Positions 1 to 9,300 of a stretch of DNA of 64,000 nucleotides are shown piece after piece (the first letter of the stretch is position 1; each line of letters starts with the position of its first letter). The DNA comes from Halomonas organivorans. Its GTDB lineage: Bacteria; Pseudomonadota; Gammaproteobacteria; Pseudomonadales; Halomonadaceae. The translations under genes were made by a program, and so were the position numbers. The notes under the pieces were generated by a model. It searched no databases and was not told the origin of the DNA. It saw only the letters and a list, made by a program, of their open reading frames with translations. The stretch is from the NCBI RefSeq assembly GCF_014192055.1, contig NZ_JACHXM010000024.1:1-64000 (forward strand), in the 5' to 3' direction.

Positions 1-97
1 GCTTCCAGCTTCCAGCTTCCAGCTTCCAGCTTCCAGCTTCCAGCTTCCAGCTTCCAGCTTCCAGCTTCCAGCTTCCAGCTTCCAGCTTCCAGCTTCT
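1..97. repeat. Heptanucleotide tandem repeat GCTTCCA, about 13.8 copies
   Basis: Thirteen perfect head-to-tail copies of the 7-bp unit GCTTCCA plus a partial copy, starting at the window edge, so the array may be longer. It ends 12 bp before the kpsT start codon. Related heptads recur elsewhere in the window (1081-1108, 23405-23439, 47264-47298), some inside genes. Such a perfect array is prone to slippage and could change the spacing between the upstream gene and kpsT. Confidence 0.95.
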
Positions 98-109
98 AAC
101 TAAGATTCC

Positions 110-1000
110 ATGATCCACATAAACGGCCTCTACAAGCGCTACCACAACCACCACGGCAGCGACTGGGTGCTCAGGGACGTCAACCTGACGATTCCCCGCA
201 ACGTCAGCGTGGGCCTGCTGGGGCGCAACGGTGCCGGTAAATCGACCCTGCTGCGGCTGATAGCCGGTATGGATAGCCCCGAACGGGGCACGATCGAGCG
301 CGGCTGCCGCGTCTCCTGGCCCATCGGGCTGGCCGGGGGCTTCCAGGGATCGATGACCGGCCGGCAGAACGTCAAGTTCGTGGCTCGGGTGCACGGTGGG
401 CGCGGCAATGTGCAGGGAGTGATCGACAGGGTCCAGGAATTCTCCGAACTGGATGATGCCTTCGATGAGCCGATCAAGACCTACTCCAGCGGCATGCGGG
501 CCCGTCTCAACTTCGGGCTTTCCCTGGCGTTCGACTTTGACGTCTACCTCTCGGATGAGGCAACGGCGGTCGGTGACCGGGCGTTCAAGGAAAAGGCCAA
601 GAAGGCCTTCAAGGACAAGGTTGGGCAGGCCAGCCTGATCATGGTCTCTCATACCGAGGGCATTCTGAAGGAGCTGTGCCAGGCGGGGGTCTATCTCAAG
701 GAGGGGCAGGCCATCTGGTACGACGACATCGAGGACGCCATCGCCGCCTACCACGATGACACCGATACCTCCCAGGCGCGCCGCCAGCCAACGCCGACGA
801 ACCTGCCGGAAGCCCAGCAGTATCTGCGCCTGTGCAAGCAGGAATTCGACGACGCCAAGGCCGCCTTCGAGCAGGCCAAGGCCGATAACCTGATTCCACG
901 CGAGCGCAAGGTCTTCGGTGACGCCCTTGGCGCCGCCCGCGAACGGTTACATGACGCTCGCCGGCATGTTCAAGCCATGCAGTCTTCGGAAGACGACTGA
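110..1000 (+). CDS. kpsT: Capsular polysaccharide ABC transporter, ATP-binding protein (KpsT/CtrD/BexA type)
   Basis: This is the cytoplasmic ATPase that powers export of lipid-linked capsule across the inner membrane together with a KpsM-type permease, which is not in the window and is presumably just upstream. Walker A GRNGAGKST lies at residues 38-46 and the ABC signature YSSGMRAR at about 124-131. The Walker B region reads DFDVYLSDEATAVGD, with the Asp-Glu pair replaced by SDE as in this subfamily, and an H-loop VSH follows. The core is about 220 residues, as usual for KpsT. This protein is 296 aa because of a charged, probably helical C-terminal tail of about 75 residues that most homologues lack. 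The ATG start directly follows the heptamer array. kpsE follows 110 bp later. Confidence 0.93.
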   Translation: MIHINGLYKRYHNHHGSDWVLRDVNLTIPRNVSVGLLGRNGAGKSTLLRLIAGMDSPERGTIERGCRVSWPIGLAGGFQGSMTGRQNVKFVARVHGGRGNVQGVIDRVQEFSELDDAFDEPIKTYSSGMRARLNFGLSLAFDFDVYLSDEATAVGDRAFKEKAKKAFKDKVGQASLIMVSHTEGILKELCQAGVYLKEGQAIWYDDIEDAIAAYHDDTDTSQARRQPTPTNLPEAQQYLRLCKQEFDDAKAAFEQAKADNLIPRERKVFGDALGAARERLHDARRHVQAMQSSEDD

Positions 1001-1080
1001 TTCGATCCGATAGCAAACTCTAACGTGATCACCACCAGCGGCGTGCAACCTGCCCGTCATCGATGGTGGTCGTCCTTGCA

Positions 1081-1108
1081 GCTTATAGCTTACGGCTTAC
1101 AGCTTATC
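1081..1108. repeat. Degenerate heptad repeat (GCTTANN x4)
   Basis: Four 7-bp units (GCTTATA, GCTTACG, GCTTACA, GCTTATC) sit immediately before the preferred kpsE start. They belong to the same heptad family as the array at 1-97. The upstream GTG reading-frame extension from 1063 runs through this repeat, which argues against that start. Confidence 0.7.
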
Positions 1109-1110
1109 TC

Positions 1111-2196
1111 ATGAAACAACTTCTGAAACAGCAGCCTCACTGGGCTCTCGCCATCGTGGCGATTCTACTCGTCAGCTTCTACTGGTCAGTCTGGGCGCAA
1201 GATCGCTACGTCTCTCGCGCCACCGTCGTACTGGAAAGTCCCCAGATCGCCGCCCCGGAGATGGATTTCTCCTCGGTGATCTCGTTGGGCGGCAGCGGCG
1301 ATAGCGATCTTCTGCTGCTGCGCGAATACCTGCTCTCGGTGGACATGCTCAAGCAAGTGCAGCAGCAGCTCGATTTCCGCAGCCACTACAGCACCCATGG
1401 CGACCTCTTCGCGCGGCTGTGGGATGCCGATGCCCCCATCGAGGAGCTGCATGACTATTACCTCAAGCGCGTCACCGTCGAAATGGACGAGTACGCCGGC
1501 GTGCTGAATATCGAGGTACAGGCATACACCCCGGAATTCGCGCATCGCATGACCGAGCTGCTGCTCAAGGCCGGCGAGGCGCATATGAACGATATGGGCC
1601 AGCGTCTGGCAGACGAGCAGGTACAGTTCCTCGAGCGCCAGTTGGGTCGCCTGAGCGACCGGCTGGATGATGCGCGCGCAGACCTGCTGGCCTTCCAGAA
1701 CCGCGAAGGGCTGGTTTCGCCCACGCAGACCGTGGAGAGCATCAACCAGGTGGTGGCGTCGCTGGAAGGCAAGCTGGCGGAGCTTCAGGCCCAGCGACAG
1801 GCCATTTCCAGCTACCAGAGCAGTCGGTCGGCCGACATGCAGCGCATACAGAGCGAAATCGACGCCATGCGCGAGCAGATCCAGCAGCAGCGCGATCGCC
1901 TGGCCCAGGCCACGGGAGAATCGCTGAATCGTATTTCCTCCGAATACCAGACGCTGGAGCTCAAGGCCCAGTTTGCCCAGGAAACCTATTCCAGTGCCTT
2001 GTCGGCCCTGGAAAACACTCGTCTCGAAGCCGCGCGCAAGCTCAAGCAGGTAAGCGTGCTGCAAAGCCCCCTGATGCCGGAATACTCAACCAAGCCGGAC
2101 CGTCTCTACAACGCCACGGTGTTTGCGCTGGTGACTATCTTCCTGGCGTTTATCTTGAATATGTTGCTGCTGATCATTCGCGATCATCGTGATTGA
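1111..2196 (+). CDS. kpsE: Capsule polysaccharide export inner-membrane/periplasmic protein (KpsE/CtrB/BexC, PCP-3 family)
   Basis: This protein links the ABC exporter to the outer-membrane polysaccharide channel through a periplasmic coiled-coil domain. An N-terminal membrane segment (about residues 9-28, WALAIVAILLVSFYW) is followed by a periplasmic Wzz-like region. A long Gln/Glu-rich coiled coil spans about residues 155-310, and a second membrane segment (TVFALVTIFLAFILN) lies near the C-terminus before a short basic cytoplasmic tail. This is the PCP-3 topology. The length of 361 aa fits KpsE (about 380). I chose ATG 1111 (MKQLLKQQ) rather than the in-frame GTG at 1063, because the extra 16 residues are translated from an intergenic heptad repeat. 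It forms an export pair with the preceding kpsT. Confidence 0.9.
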   Translation: MKQLLKQQPHWALAIVAILLVSFYWSVWAQDRYVSRATVVLESPQIAAPEMDFSSVISLGGSGDSDLLLLREYLLSVDMLKQVQQQLDFRSHYSTHGDLFARLWDADAPIEELHDYYLKRVTVEMDEYAGVLNIEVQAYTPEFAHRMTELLLKAGEAHMNDMGQRLADEQVQFLERQLGRLSDRLDDARADLLAFQNREGLVSPTQTVESINQVVASLEGKLAELQAQRQAISSYQSSRSADMQRIQSEIDAMREQIQQQRDRLAQATGESLNRISSEYQTLELKAQFAQETYSSALSALENTRLEAARKLKQVSVLQSPLMPEYSTKPDRLYNATVFALVTIFLAFILNMLLLIIRDHRD

Positions 2197-2287
2197 GTGT
2201 TGTCGCATCGTAGAGCTTTCGGTGATGAGCCAAAGCCTGATGCCTCTAGGCGGCGTATTTGTTAACTGATTTTTCTGGCATCACATA

Positions 2288-3193
2288 ATGATGAATATCT
2301 CTACTAAAGCCTTGGGCGCGAAGCCTCTGGAAAAAGAGAACGCCATGCTGCTGGAGCAGTTGCAGTCGGTACAGCAAGAGCTGGAAAAGGAAGTGCAACG
2401 CCGTCAAGAGCAGCAGGCCTGCCATGAATCGCTACGATCCGAGAAGGCGACTCTAGATAAGCAGTTGGAACATTTGAAAAGTTCTCTAAAACAGCAGAGT
2501 GACCAGCGAGAGCGTTTGGAACAGGACGCTGCTCAAAGCTTCCAGCTTAATCAAGAGTTGTCCGAAGAGAATGAGCTGTTAGTCAAGCAACTTCATATCG
2601 TTCAGGAAGAGTTGGAACGACATGTGGTACAGGGAGAGCAACGTGATAGCGAGCATTCTCAGCTCAGTAGTCAGCATTCTGAGCTGAGCAGCAAGCATCT
2701 ACTGTTACAGAGACGTCTGGTGAAACTTAGCGAGACGAGCGAGCGCCGTGCCAGAGATTTGCAGGTGGTGCGTGATCAGGTGGCCAGTCTGAAAGAGCAG
2801 CAGCAAGAGGAAAAATGTCAGCACGTACTGGCCTTGTTCGCTGCTCATCAACAACGAGTACGTGGACAAATAAAGCGAGAAAGCCGCCTCTTTAAACGAG
2901 AAAAGAAAGTCGTACACGACTCGGGGTTCTTCCATCACGATTGGTATCTAGAGCAGAATCCAGACGTGGTCGAAGCTGGTATTGAACCCGTTGAACACTA
3001 TCTGAAGACGGGTGCCGTAGAAGGGCGAGACCCCGGACCGGAGTTCGATACCGTATGGTACCTTCTCAACTATCCAGATGTCGTCAAGAGTGGCGTTAAT
3101 CCTTTGCTGCATTACATTCACTACGGCTATCAGGAAGGGCGTTCACCACATTCTGGTAGGCCAGCCTTGCCTGCACCAGCAACGGGTAGGTAA
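2288..3193 (+). CDS. Coiled-coil protein with two C-terminal WYL-PDV-HYL-EGR repeats, no catalytic domain
   Basis: A 301-aa protein of unknown function. About residues 10-190 are an uninterrupted Glu/Gln/Leu-rich coiled coil. About residues 211-289 hold two tandem copies of a module of about 38 residues with the pattern F..DWYL..NPDV...G..P..HYL..G..EGR.P. The same module pair occurs at the N-terminus of two glycosyltransferases in this locus (18368 and 20663) and in another coiled-coil protein (20112). No glycosyltransferase fold is visible here. The repeat is common as an accessory part of bacterial surface-polysaccharide glycosyltransferases, so a scaffold or docking role is an inference. 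It lies between kpsE and wecB on the same strand. Two adjacent ATGs (2288, 2291) are possible starts and no good Shine-Dalgarno sequence is visible. Confidence 0.75.
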   Translation: MMNISTKALGAKPLEKENAMLLEQLQSVQQELEKEVQRRQEQQACHESLRSEKATLDKQLEHLKSSLKQQSDQRERLEQDAAQSFQLNQELSEENELLVKQLHIVQEELERHVVQGEQRDSEHSQLSSQHSELSSKHLLLQRRLVKLSETSERRARDLQVVRDQVASLKEQQQEEKCQHVLALFAAHQQRVRGQIKRESRLFKREKKVVHDSGFFHHDWYLEQNPDVVEAGIEPVEHYLKTGAVEGRDPGPEFDTVWYLLNYPDVVKSGVNPLLHYIHYGYQEGRSPHSGRPALPAPATGR

Positions 3194-3265
3194 TCCAGCT
3201 CCAGGAATGACTAAGCACTTCAATGGCTTCTATCACATATAACGTATGTCGCATTGAATAGCCGA

Positions 3266-3598
3266 ATGAGTATCAATATGGATATTGTCAAGAAAGCGAC
3301 AAGCGCTTTTCAGAAAGGTGATTACCGAACGGCAAGAGAGCTGTATCAACAGGCGGCCGATCGTTACGGTCATCACCTCTTTTCTGCCAATCTAACACTA
3401 TGTGAGCGTGCCCTGAAAAATGGGCGCCCCACCAGCACTGGTTCGACCAAACCAGTAATTTTATCAGCATTGGAATCGCAAGAAAGGCACGCTGTTAAGG
3501 ATAGCAATATTGCCGAACAACTAGCGGAAACGCAGAGTCTCCTGGAGCATTATTTCTTGCGCTGCCAGGAGCTTGAGTACCAGCTTGTCGATCGTTGA
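3266..3598 (+). CDS. Small TPR-like/coiled-coil protein
   Basis: A protein of about 110 aa. Its N-terminal half (KKATSAFQKGDYRTARELYQ) reads as a single TPR-like helical hairpin of the kind found at the N-terminus of many glycosyltransferases, and its C-terminal half is a short coiled coil. No catalytic domain follows, so it may be a stand-alone adaptor or the remnant 5' end of a lost glycosyltransferase. ATG 3266 is preferred over TTG 3254; ATG 3278 is also possible. The stop lies 40 bp before the preferred wecB start. Confidence 0.55.
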   Translation: MSINMDIVKKATSAFQKGDYRTARELYQQAADRYGHHLFSANLTLCERALKNGRPTSTGSTKPVILSALESQERHAVKDSNIAEQLAETQSLLEHYFLRCQELEYQLVDR

Positions 3599-3638
3599 AA
3601 CCAGGAAAGGTGGCTCGGTGCTGCCAAGGAAAGACCAC

Positions 3639-4757
3639 GTGAAAGTCCTTACCGTTTTCGGTACTCGCCCAGAAGCCATCAAGATGGCACCTCTTGCTTT
3701 GCAGTTGGCAGCCGATGAGCGTTTTGACGCCCGCGTCTGCGTGACGGCACAGCATCGTGAAATGCTCGATCAGGTGCTAAGCCTCTTTGAGCTCAAGCCT
3801 GAGTACGATCTCGATCTGATGAAGCCTGGCCAGGATCTCAACGATGTCACCACCGGCATCCTGCAGGGCATGAAAGACGTTCTGAACGATTTTCGGCCGG
3901 ATATCGTGCTCGTGCATGGTGATACTGCCACTACCTTCTCAACCACACTAGCCTGCTATTACCAGCAAATTCCCGTTGGGCATGTAGAGGCTGGCTTGCG
4001 TACCGGCAATCTCTATTCGCCGTGGCCGGAGGAGGGCAATCGCAAGCTAACCGGGGCTCTCGCCAAGCTGCATTTCGCACCGACCGATACCTCACGCCAT
4101 AACTTGCTGGAGGAAGGTATTGATCCTGCCACGGTGCACGTGACGGGAAACACCGTTATCGACTCACTGCTCGACGTGGTGGCGAAGTTGGAAAACGACG
4201 GCCAACTGGCCGCCGATCAGCGGAAGCGCTTCCCGATGCTGGAGGACAACAAGCGACTGATCCTGGTCACCGGTCACCGTCGTGAAAGCTTCGGCGGCGG
4301 CTTCGAGAATATCTGCCAGGCTTTAGCCGATACCGCTCAAGAAAATCCCGATGTGCAAATTCTCTATCCAGTGCATCTCAATCCCAACGTCAGCGAACCC
4401 GTTAACCGACTGCTGGGCAATATCGACAACGTGCACCTAATGGAACCCCAGGACTACCTGCCGTTCGTCTACCTGATGAATCGTGCCGATATCATCCTCA
4501 CTGATTCCGGCGGCATTCAGGAGGAAGCTCCCTCGCTGGGTAAGCCGGTATTGGTCATGCGTGATACCACCGAGCGCCCCGAGGCCGTGAGTGCGGGTAC
4601 GGTAAAACTCGTAGGTACTGATGTCGGTGCCATCACCGGTGAACTCCGCCGTCTGCTGACCGACCAAACGGCTTATAACGCGATGAGCTTTGCCCATAAT
4701 CCGTATGGTGATGGAAAGGCATGCCAGCGTATTCGTGATGCCTTGGCGGCAGTATAG
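3639..4757 (+). CDS. wecB: UDP-N-acetylglucosamine 2-epimerase (non-hydrolysing)
   Basis: It interconverts UDP-GlcNAc and UDP-ManNAc in the cytoplasm and supplies WecC. The N-terminus VKVLTVFGTRPEAIKMAP is the family signature. Other conserved stretches are AQHREMLDQ, VHGDTATTF, GHVEAGLRTG, VTGHRRESFGGGF and DSGGIQEEAPSLGKPVLV. I chose GTG 3639 because it matches the usual mature start (M-KVLTVFGTRPE) and has AAGGAAAG upstream. The longer TTG frame from 3573 overlaps the previous gene and adds 22 unconserved residues; GTG 3618 is a third option. The resulting 372 aa is close to E. coli WecB (376). wecC follows after 137 bp. Confidence 0.95.
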   Translation: MKVLTVFGTRPEAIKMAPLALQLAADERFDARVCVTAQHREMLDQVLSLFELKPEYDLDLMKPGQDLNDVTTGILQGMKDVLNDFRPDIVLVHGDTATTFSTTLACYYQQIPVGHVEAGLRTGNLYSPWPEEGNRKLTGALAKLHFAPTDTSRHNLLEEGIDPATVHVTGNTVIDSLLDVVAKLENDGQLAADQRKRFPMLEDNKRLILVTGHRRESFGGGFENICQALADTAQENPDVQILYPVHLNPNVSEPVNRLLGNIDNVHLMEPQDYLPFVYLMNRADIILTDSGGIQEEAPSLGKPVLVMRDTTERPEAVSAGTVKLVGTDVGAITGELRRLLTDQTAYNAMSFAHNPYGDGKACQRIRDALAAV

Positions 4758-4793
4758 ACGCCGAAAACGATGGCCTGTGGCTGATGATACTCA

Positions 4794-4832
4794 ACGCATG
4801 AAGTGATGATAAAAAGATAACGACTCATGCGT
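4794..4832. other. Inverted repeat ACGCATGA-N23-TCATGCGT between wecB and wecC
   Basis: Perfect 8-bp arms (4794-4801 and 4825-4832) flank an AT-rich spacer. The element lies in the 137-bp wecB-wecC gap, about 60 bp before the wecC start. It could be an operator or an mRNA hairpin. No U-tract follows, so a terminator is unlikely. Confidence 0.4.
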
Positions 4833-4894
4833 AGCCACCGACTGCTCCCCTTTGACGATTCAACGCTCACTTATATTGCCTAACGGGACATAAA

Positions 4895-6175
4895 ATGGAC
4901 TTCAATACTATCTCCATGATCGGGCTTGGCTACATTGGCCTGCCGACTGCTGCCGTCTTCGCTTCACGTCGCAAGAAGGTGATTGGCGTGGATATCGACC
5001 AGATGGCCGTCGACACCATCAACAAGGGTGAGATCCATATCGTCGAGCCTGAACTGGATATGGTCGTGCATGCCGCCGTGAAAGAGGGCTACCTGCGGGC
5101 GACCACTATCCCGGAAGCCGCGGACGCTTTCATGGTGGCGGTGCCGACGCCCTTCCACACCGATGAAAATGGCCAAAACCACAAGGCCGACCTGCGCTAC
5201 ATCAAGGCCGCCAGCGAAGCGCTGGCCAAGGTGCTGAAGCCGGGTAACCTGGTTGTGCTGGAGTCCACCAGCCCTGTGGGCGCTACCGAGCAGATGGCCG
5301 AGTGGCTGGCAGCGGCCCGCCCGGATCTAACCTTTCCGCAGACCCATGGCGAAGCCTCGGATATCCGCATTGCCCACTGTCCCGAGCGAGTGCTGCCGGG
5401 CCACGTGGTTCGCGAGCTGGTGGAAAATGATCGGGTGATCGGTGGCATGACGCCCAAGTGCGCGGAAGCCGCATGCGAGCTTTACAAGATCGTGGTGCAA
5501 GGCGAGTGCATTGCCACTACCGCGCGTACGGCCGAGATGGCCAAGCTCACCGAGAACAGCTTTCGCGATGTGAATATCGCCTTTGCCAACGAGCTCTCGA
5601 CCATCTGCCACGAGCTGGATATCAACGTCTGGGAGCTGATCTCGCTGGCCAATCGCCACCCCAGGGTAAATATCCTTACCCCAGGAGCAGGCGTGGGCGG
5701 CCACTGCATTGCCGTGGATCCCTGGTTCATCGTTGATGCTTGCCCGGAACAGGCGCAGCTCATTCGCACCGCCCGAGAAGTCAACGACGGCAAGCCAGAG
5801 TGGGTGTTGTCGCGCGTTACCGAAGCACTAGAGAGCCTGCATCGGGAGAATCCGAGTGTCACGCGGCGTGACCTCACGGTGGCGTGTCTTGGCGTCGCCT
5901 TCAAGCCAGATATCGATGATCTGCGCGAAAGCCCTGCTCTTGGCATTACCCAGAAGGTCGTCGAGCTCGGGTGCCGCGTGCAGGTGGTCGAGCCCAATAT
6001 CGGCCAGTTGCCCGAGGCAATTCAGCGAGACAACGTTGAACTCGCGACCTTGGAACAGGCCCTCTCCCAAGCGGATGTCGTCTGTGTACTCGTCAAGCAC
6101 AAGCCTTTCATCAAGGAAGCCGAGGCGGTAAAGGCCAAGAGCCACGTCATCGATGCTGTCGGTTTGCTGGGGTAA
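4895..6175 (+). CDS. wecC: UDP-N-acetyl-D-mannosamine dehydrogenase
   Basis: This NAD-dependent enzyme oxidises UDP-ManNAc twice to UDP-ManNAcA, a capsule building block. The Rossmann motif GLGYIGLPTA lies near residue 10. The UDP-sugar dehydrogenase central signature runs through KLTENSFRDVNIAFANEL. The catalytic cysteine sits in GAGVGGHCIAVDPWF at about residue 271, and the C-terminal UDP-binding domain contains GVAFKPDIDDLRESPA. The length of 426 aa matches E. coli WecC (420). The ATG start has weak spacing to GGGAC. It works directly with WecB upstream. Confidence 0.95.
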   Translation: MDFNTISMIGLGYIGLPTAAVFASRRKKVIGVDIDQMAVDTINKGEIHIVEPELDMVVHAAVKEGYLRATTIPEAADAFMVAVPTPFHTDENGQNHKADLRYIKAASEALAKVLKPGNLVVLESTSPVGATEQMAEWLAAARPDLTFPQTHGEASDIRIAHCPERVLPGHVVRELVENDRVIGGMTPKCAEAACELYKIVVQGECIATTARTAEMAKLTENSFRDVNIAFANELSTICHELDINVWELISLANRHPRVNILTPGAGVGGHCIAVDPWFIVDACPEQAQLIRTAREVNDGKPEWVLSRVTEALESLHRENPSVTRRDLTVACLGVAFKPDIDDLRESPALGITQKVVELGCRVQVVEPNIGQLPEAIQRDNVELATLEQALSQADVVCVLVKHKPFIKEAEAVKAKSHVIDAVGLLG

Positions 6176-6322
6176 GCCCGCGATAGGCTGAAAGAGACCC
6201 GTAAGCGTCTTCGCTTGGCGTTATCGCTCGCCGAGCGAAGTCGCCTCAGCAGCCAAGACGACTACATAGCATGGCCGGCATCGGATCGGCCTGACGACTT
6301 TGACAGATGCATCAGGAATTCC

Positions 6323-9300
6323 ATGGACGCACTGCTCCAACACGCCACTGAACTTGCCGACCAACCCAGCACGCCCCTGTTTGCGCCCATTCAGGGGCGT
6401 GTTGCGTATGTGGTCAGCCATGGCCAGAGCTATGCCAGCAATGGCTACGCCATACGCACCCAGGGTATCGCCCAGGCGCTCAATGCACACGGTCTTGAAA
6501 CGCTTTGCTTCGTGCGCCCCGGTCGACCGTGGGAGCTGGGCGCCAGGCGAGATCGGATCGCCCCGGAAGTGGTGGTGAAGGGGGTACGCTATATTCATAG
6601 CCGCTGGCCACAGGCTCAGGTTCCAGATGACGAGCTCGAGCATCTGAAAGCCAGTGTGTCCCGCTATCTGGAACTGTTCCGCGTGTATCGTCCATCGGCG
6701 GTACTGGCAGCCTCAAACTATATCGTGGGCCTGCCGGCCTGGATCGCGGCCAAGCGTTTGGGCCTGCCGTTCTACAACGAAGTGCGTGGCTTCTGGGAGC
6801 TTTCCCGCGATGCCCGTGAGCCAGGGTATGCCAATACGCCTGCCTTCAAGCTCGAAGCCGAGCGCGACACCTTCGTGGCCAAGCAGGCGCGCAGGCTCTT
6901 TACCCTTAACCAGCCCATGCAACACGAGCTGGCCGGGCGCGGGGTGGAACCCAGCCGCATCGAGATCGTGCCCAACGGTGTGACGGAGCAGCCAGAACCA
7001 AAACCGGCTGATCCGGTGCTCAAGGCGCGACTTGGTATTGCTGAAGCCGACACGGTGTTGGGCTACGTGGGAAGCTTCAACGCCTACGAAGGCCTGAACA
7101 CCTTGGTAGAAGCCTGTGCCGAGCTGGTCAAGCAGGGGGAGCGCATCAAGCTGCTGCTGGTAGGCGATGACCAGCCCATCACCGAGGCAACTGGCAAGCT
7201 GCATCTGGAAAATCATCCATGGCTGATTCAAGCGGGACGTGTGCCGCATGAGAAAGTCGAGGACTATTACGCACTGATCGACACCATCGTGATTCCGCGC
7301 AAGAAGCTGCCGGTATGTGATTTGGTGCCGCCGATGAAGGCTGCCGAAGCTTTGGCCTATGGCAAGCGGCTATTGGTATCCGACGTGGTACCCCTGGCGG
7401 AGTACGCTAACAAGTATGAGGGCGTGGTGAGTTTCGAGGCCGGCAGTGCCGAGAGCCTGGCCCGGGCACTTCAGAGGTCAATGAAGTTGCCTGTATCGAA
7501 GCCTAGTACCGAGCTGCTGTTCTCCAAGCATACCGAACAGATGGTGCGGGCGCTGAAGGGGGAGAAGAATGCGCCGGTGCAGAAGGCTGCGGTTGATGCG
7601 CAAGCCGAACCGGCGGCAGCTGAGTTACAAACCACGGCGGCGAAGCGAGCCGCACTGGCACAGCCTCAGTCTCGTCTCGGCACGCTCAGCCGCCCGGAAA
7701 CCGTCGAGCTCCCCCAAAAAGACCCGCTTTGGCACCGCGTACCGGTCAAGGCCGGGCAATCACTGATCATTGAGGCCGCGTCCGAGTATCACAACGTCAA
7801 GGGCGCCCAGAACCGCAAGGCGGTGTTGCTGATCAACGCCTTCGACGCCGATGGTAAGGCGGTGGATAAGCCCTGCGGCAAGATGGCCAAGTCCGGCCAT
7901 CTCAAGGCCTACTTCAAGTACCTGCCTTGCACCCAGAACCAGATCCAGGAGCTGCACAGCTTTACCGTGCCGGAAGGTGTCAGCGAGATCCACGTGGGCG
8001 TGTGCGGTTTCAACAAGGCCGACGATGAACAGGTCATGCTGCGAGAACTGAGCATGAAGCCCAGGCCGGACAAGTCTCAGCCTACCCAGTTCGTGCCGCC
8101 CAGCGCCCAGGCCGCCGAGATCAGCATTCTGGGCTGGCCGGAGCAGCCGCCCAACGGTAAGCCATATGTGATTGGCATCATGGACGAGTTCACCACCGGC
8201 TGTTTCGAGCAAGATGTCAACCTGATCCAGCCCCGCCCGGATAACTGGTACGCCCTTGCCGAGAAATACCGGCCAGAGTTCTTCTTTATCGAAAGTGCCT
8301 GGAAGGGTAACTACGGTAGCTGGCAGTACCGGGTGGCGGACTATGCCAACAAGCCTGGTCAGGAAGTCGCGCATATTTGCCAGTACGCTCGGGAAAAAGG
8401 CATTCCCACGCTGTTCTGGAACAAGGAAGACCCGGTGCATCATCAGAAATTCATGTGCAGCGCCAAGCTGGTGGACCATATCTTCACCACTGACGCCAAC
8501 ATGAAGGACTCATACCAGGCCAAGACCGGTAACCCTAACGTCAACGCCTTGCCCTTCGCCGCTCAGCCGGCTCTGCACAAGCCGGCACCGCTGGCGGGCC
8601 GCAAGCCCCGCGCCTGCTTCGCCGGCAGCTGGTACGGCAACCGCCATGCCGAACGCGGCGAAGCCATGCGTTGGCTGTTGCAGGCGGCCAATCGGCAAGG
8701 CCTGGATATCTATGATCGCAATCACGGCACCGGCATCTTCCCCTTTCCCGAGGAATACCAGGCCGGCATCAAGGGCAGCCTGCCCTACAAGGCTCTCTGC
8801 GACGAATACAGCCGCTACCGGGTATTCCTCAACGTCAACTCGGTGACCGATTCACCCACCATGTTCTCGCGCCGGGTGTTCGAGCTGATGGCCTGTGGCA
8901 CCCCTGTGGTCAGCACCTACGCCAAGGGTATCGAGAACCTGTTCGAGAGCGATGCCGTTTGGCTGGTGAATAGCCAGGAAGAAGCCAACGAGGCCCTGCA
9001 TACCCTGATGCACGACGACGCAGAGTGGCGCCGGCGCAGTCTGGCCGGTATCCGCGAGGTGTTTGCCAAGCACACCTATGCCCATCGGCTGAACGACATC
9101 TTCGACCGTCTGGGCATCGAAACCCGCCTGCCCACCGACCCCGCCATTGGCCTGGTGGCCGAAGCCCATAACCAGGCCGAGCTGCAAGCCCTTGATCGGT
9201 TCGCCCGCCAGCAGAGCTATCGCGGCTTTCAATTGGGCATCGCCTGCGCGCCGGGTGTGGCGCAGCTGGCCGGTTCGCTCTCGGAGCACATCACCCTGCT

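Noticed and set aside
1063..1110. Upstream GTG start for kpsE
   Set aside because: The extra 16 residues are read from the degenerate heptad repeat and precede the normal PCP N-terminus.
3573..3638. Upstream TTG start for wecB
   Set aside because: It overlaps the preceding gene by 26 bp and adds 22 residues absent from homologues; GTG 3639 has its own AAGGAAAG and matches the canonical N-terminus.
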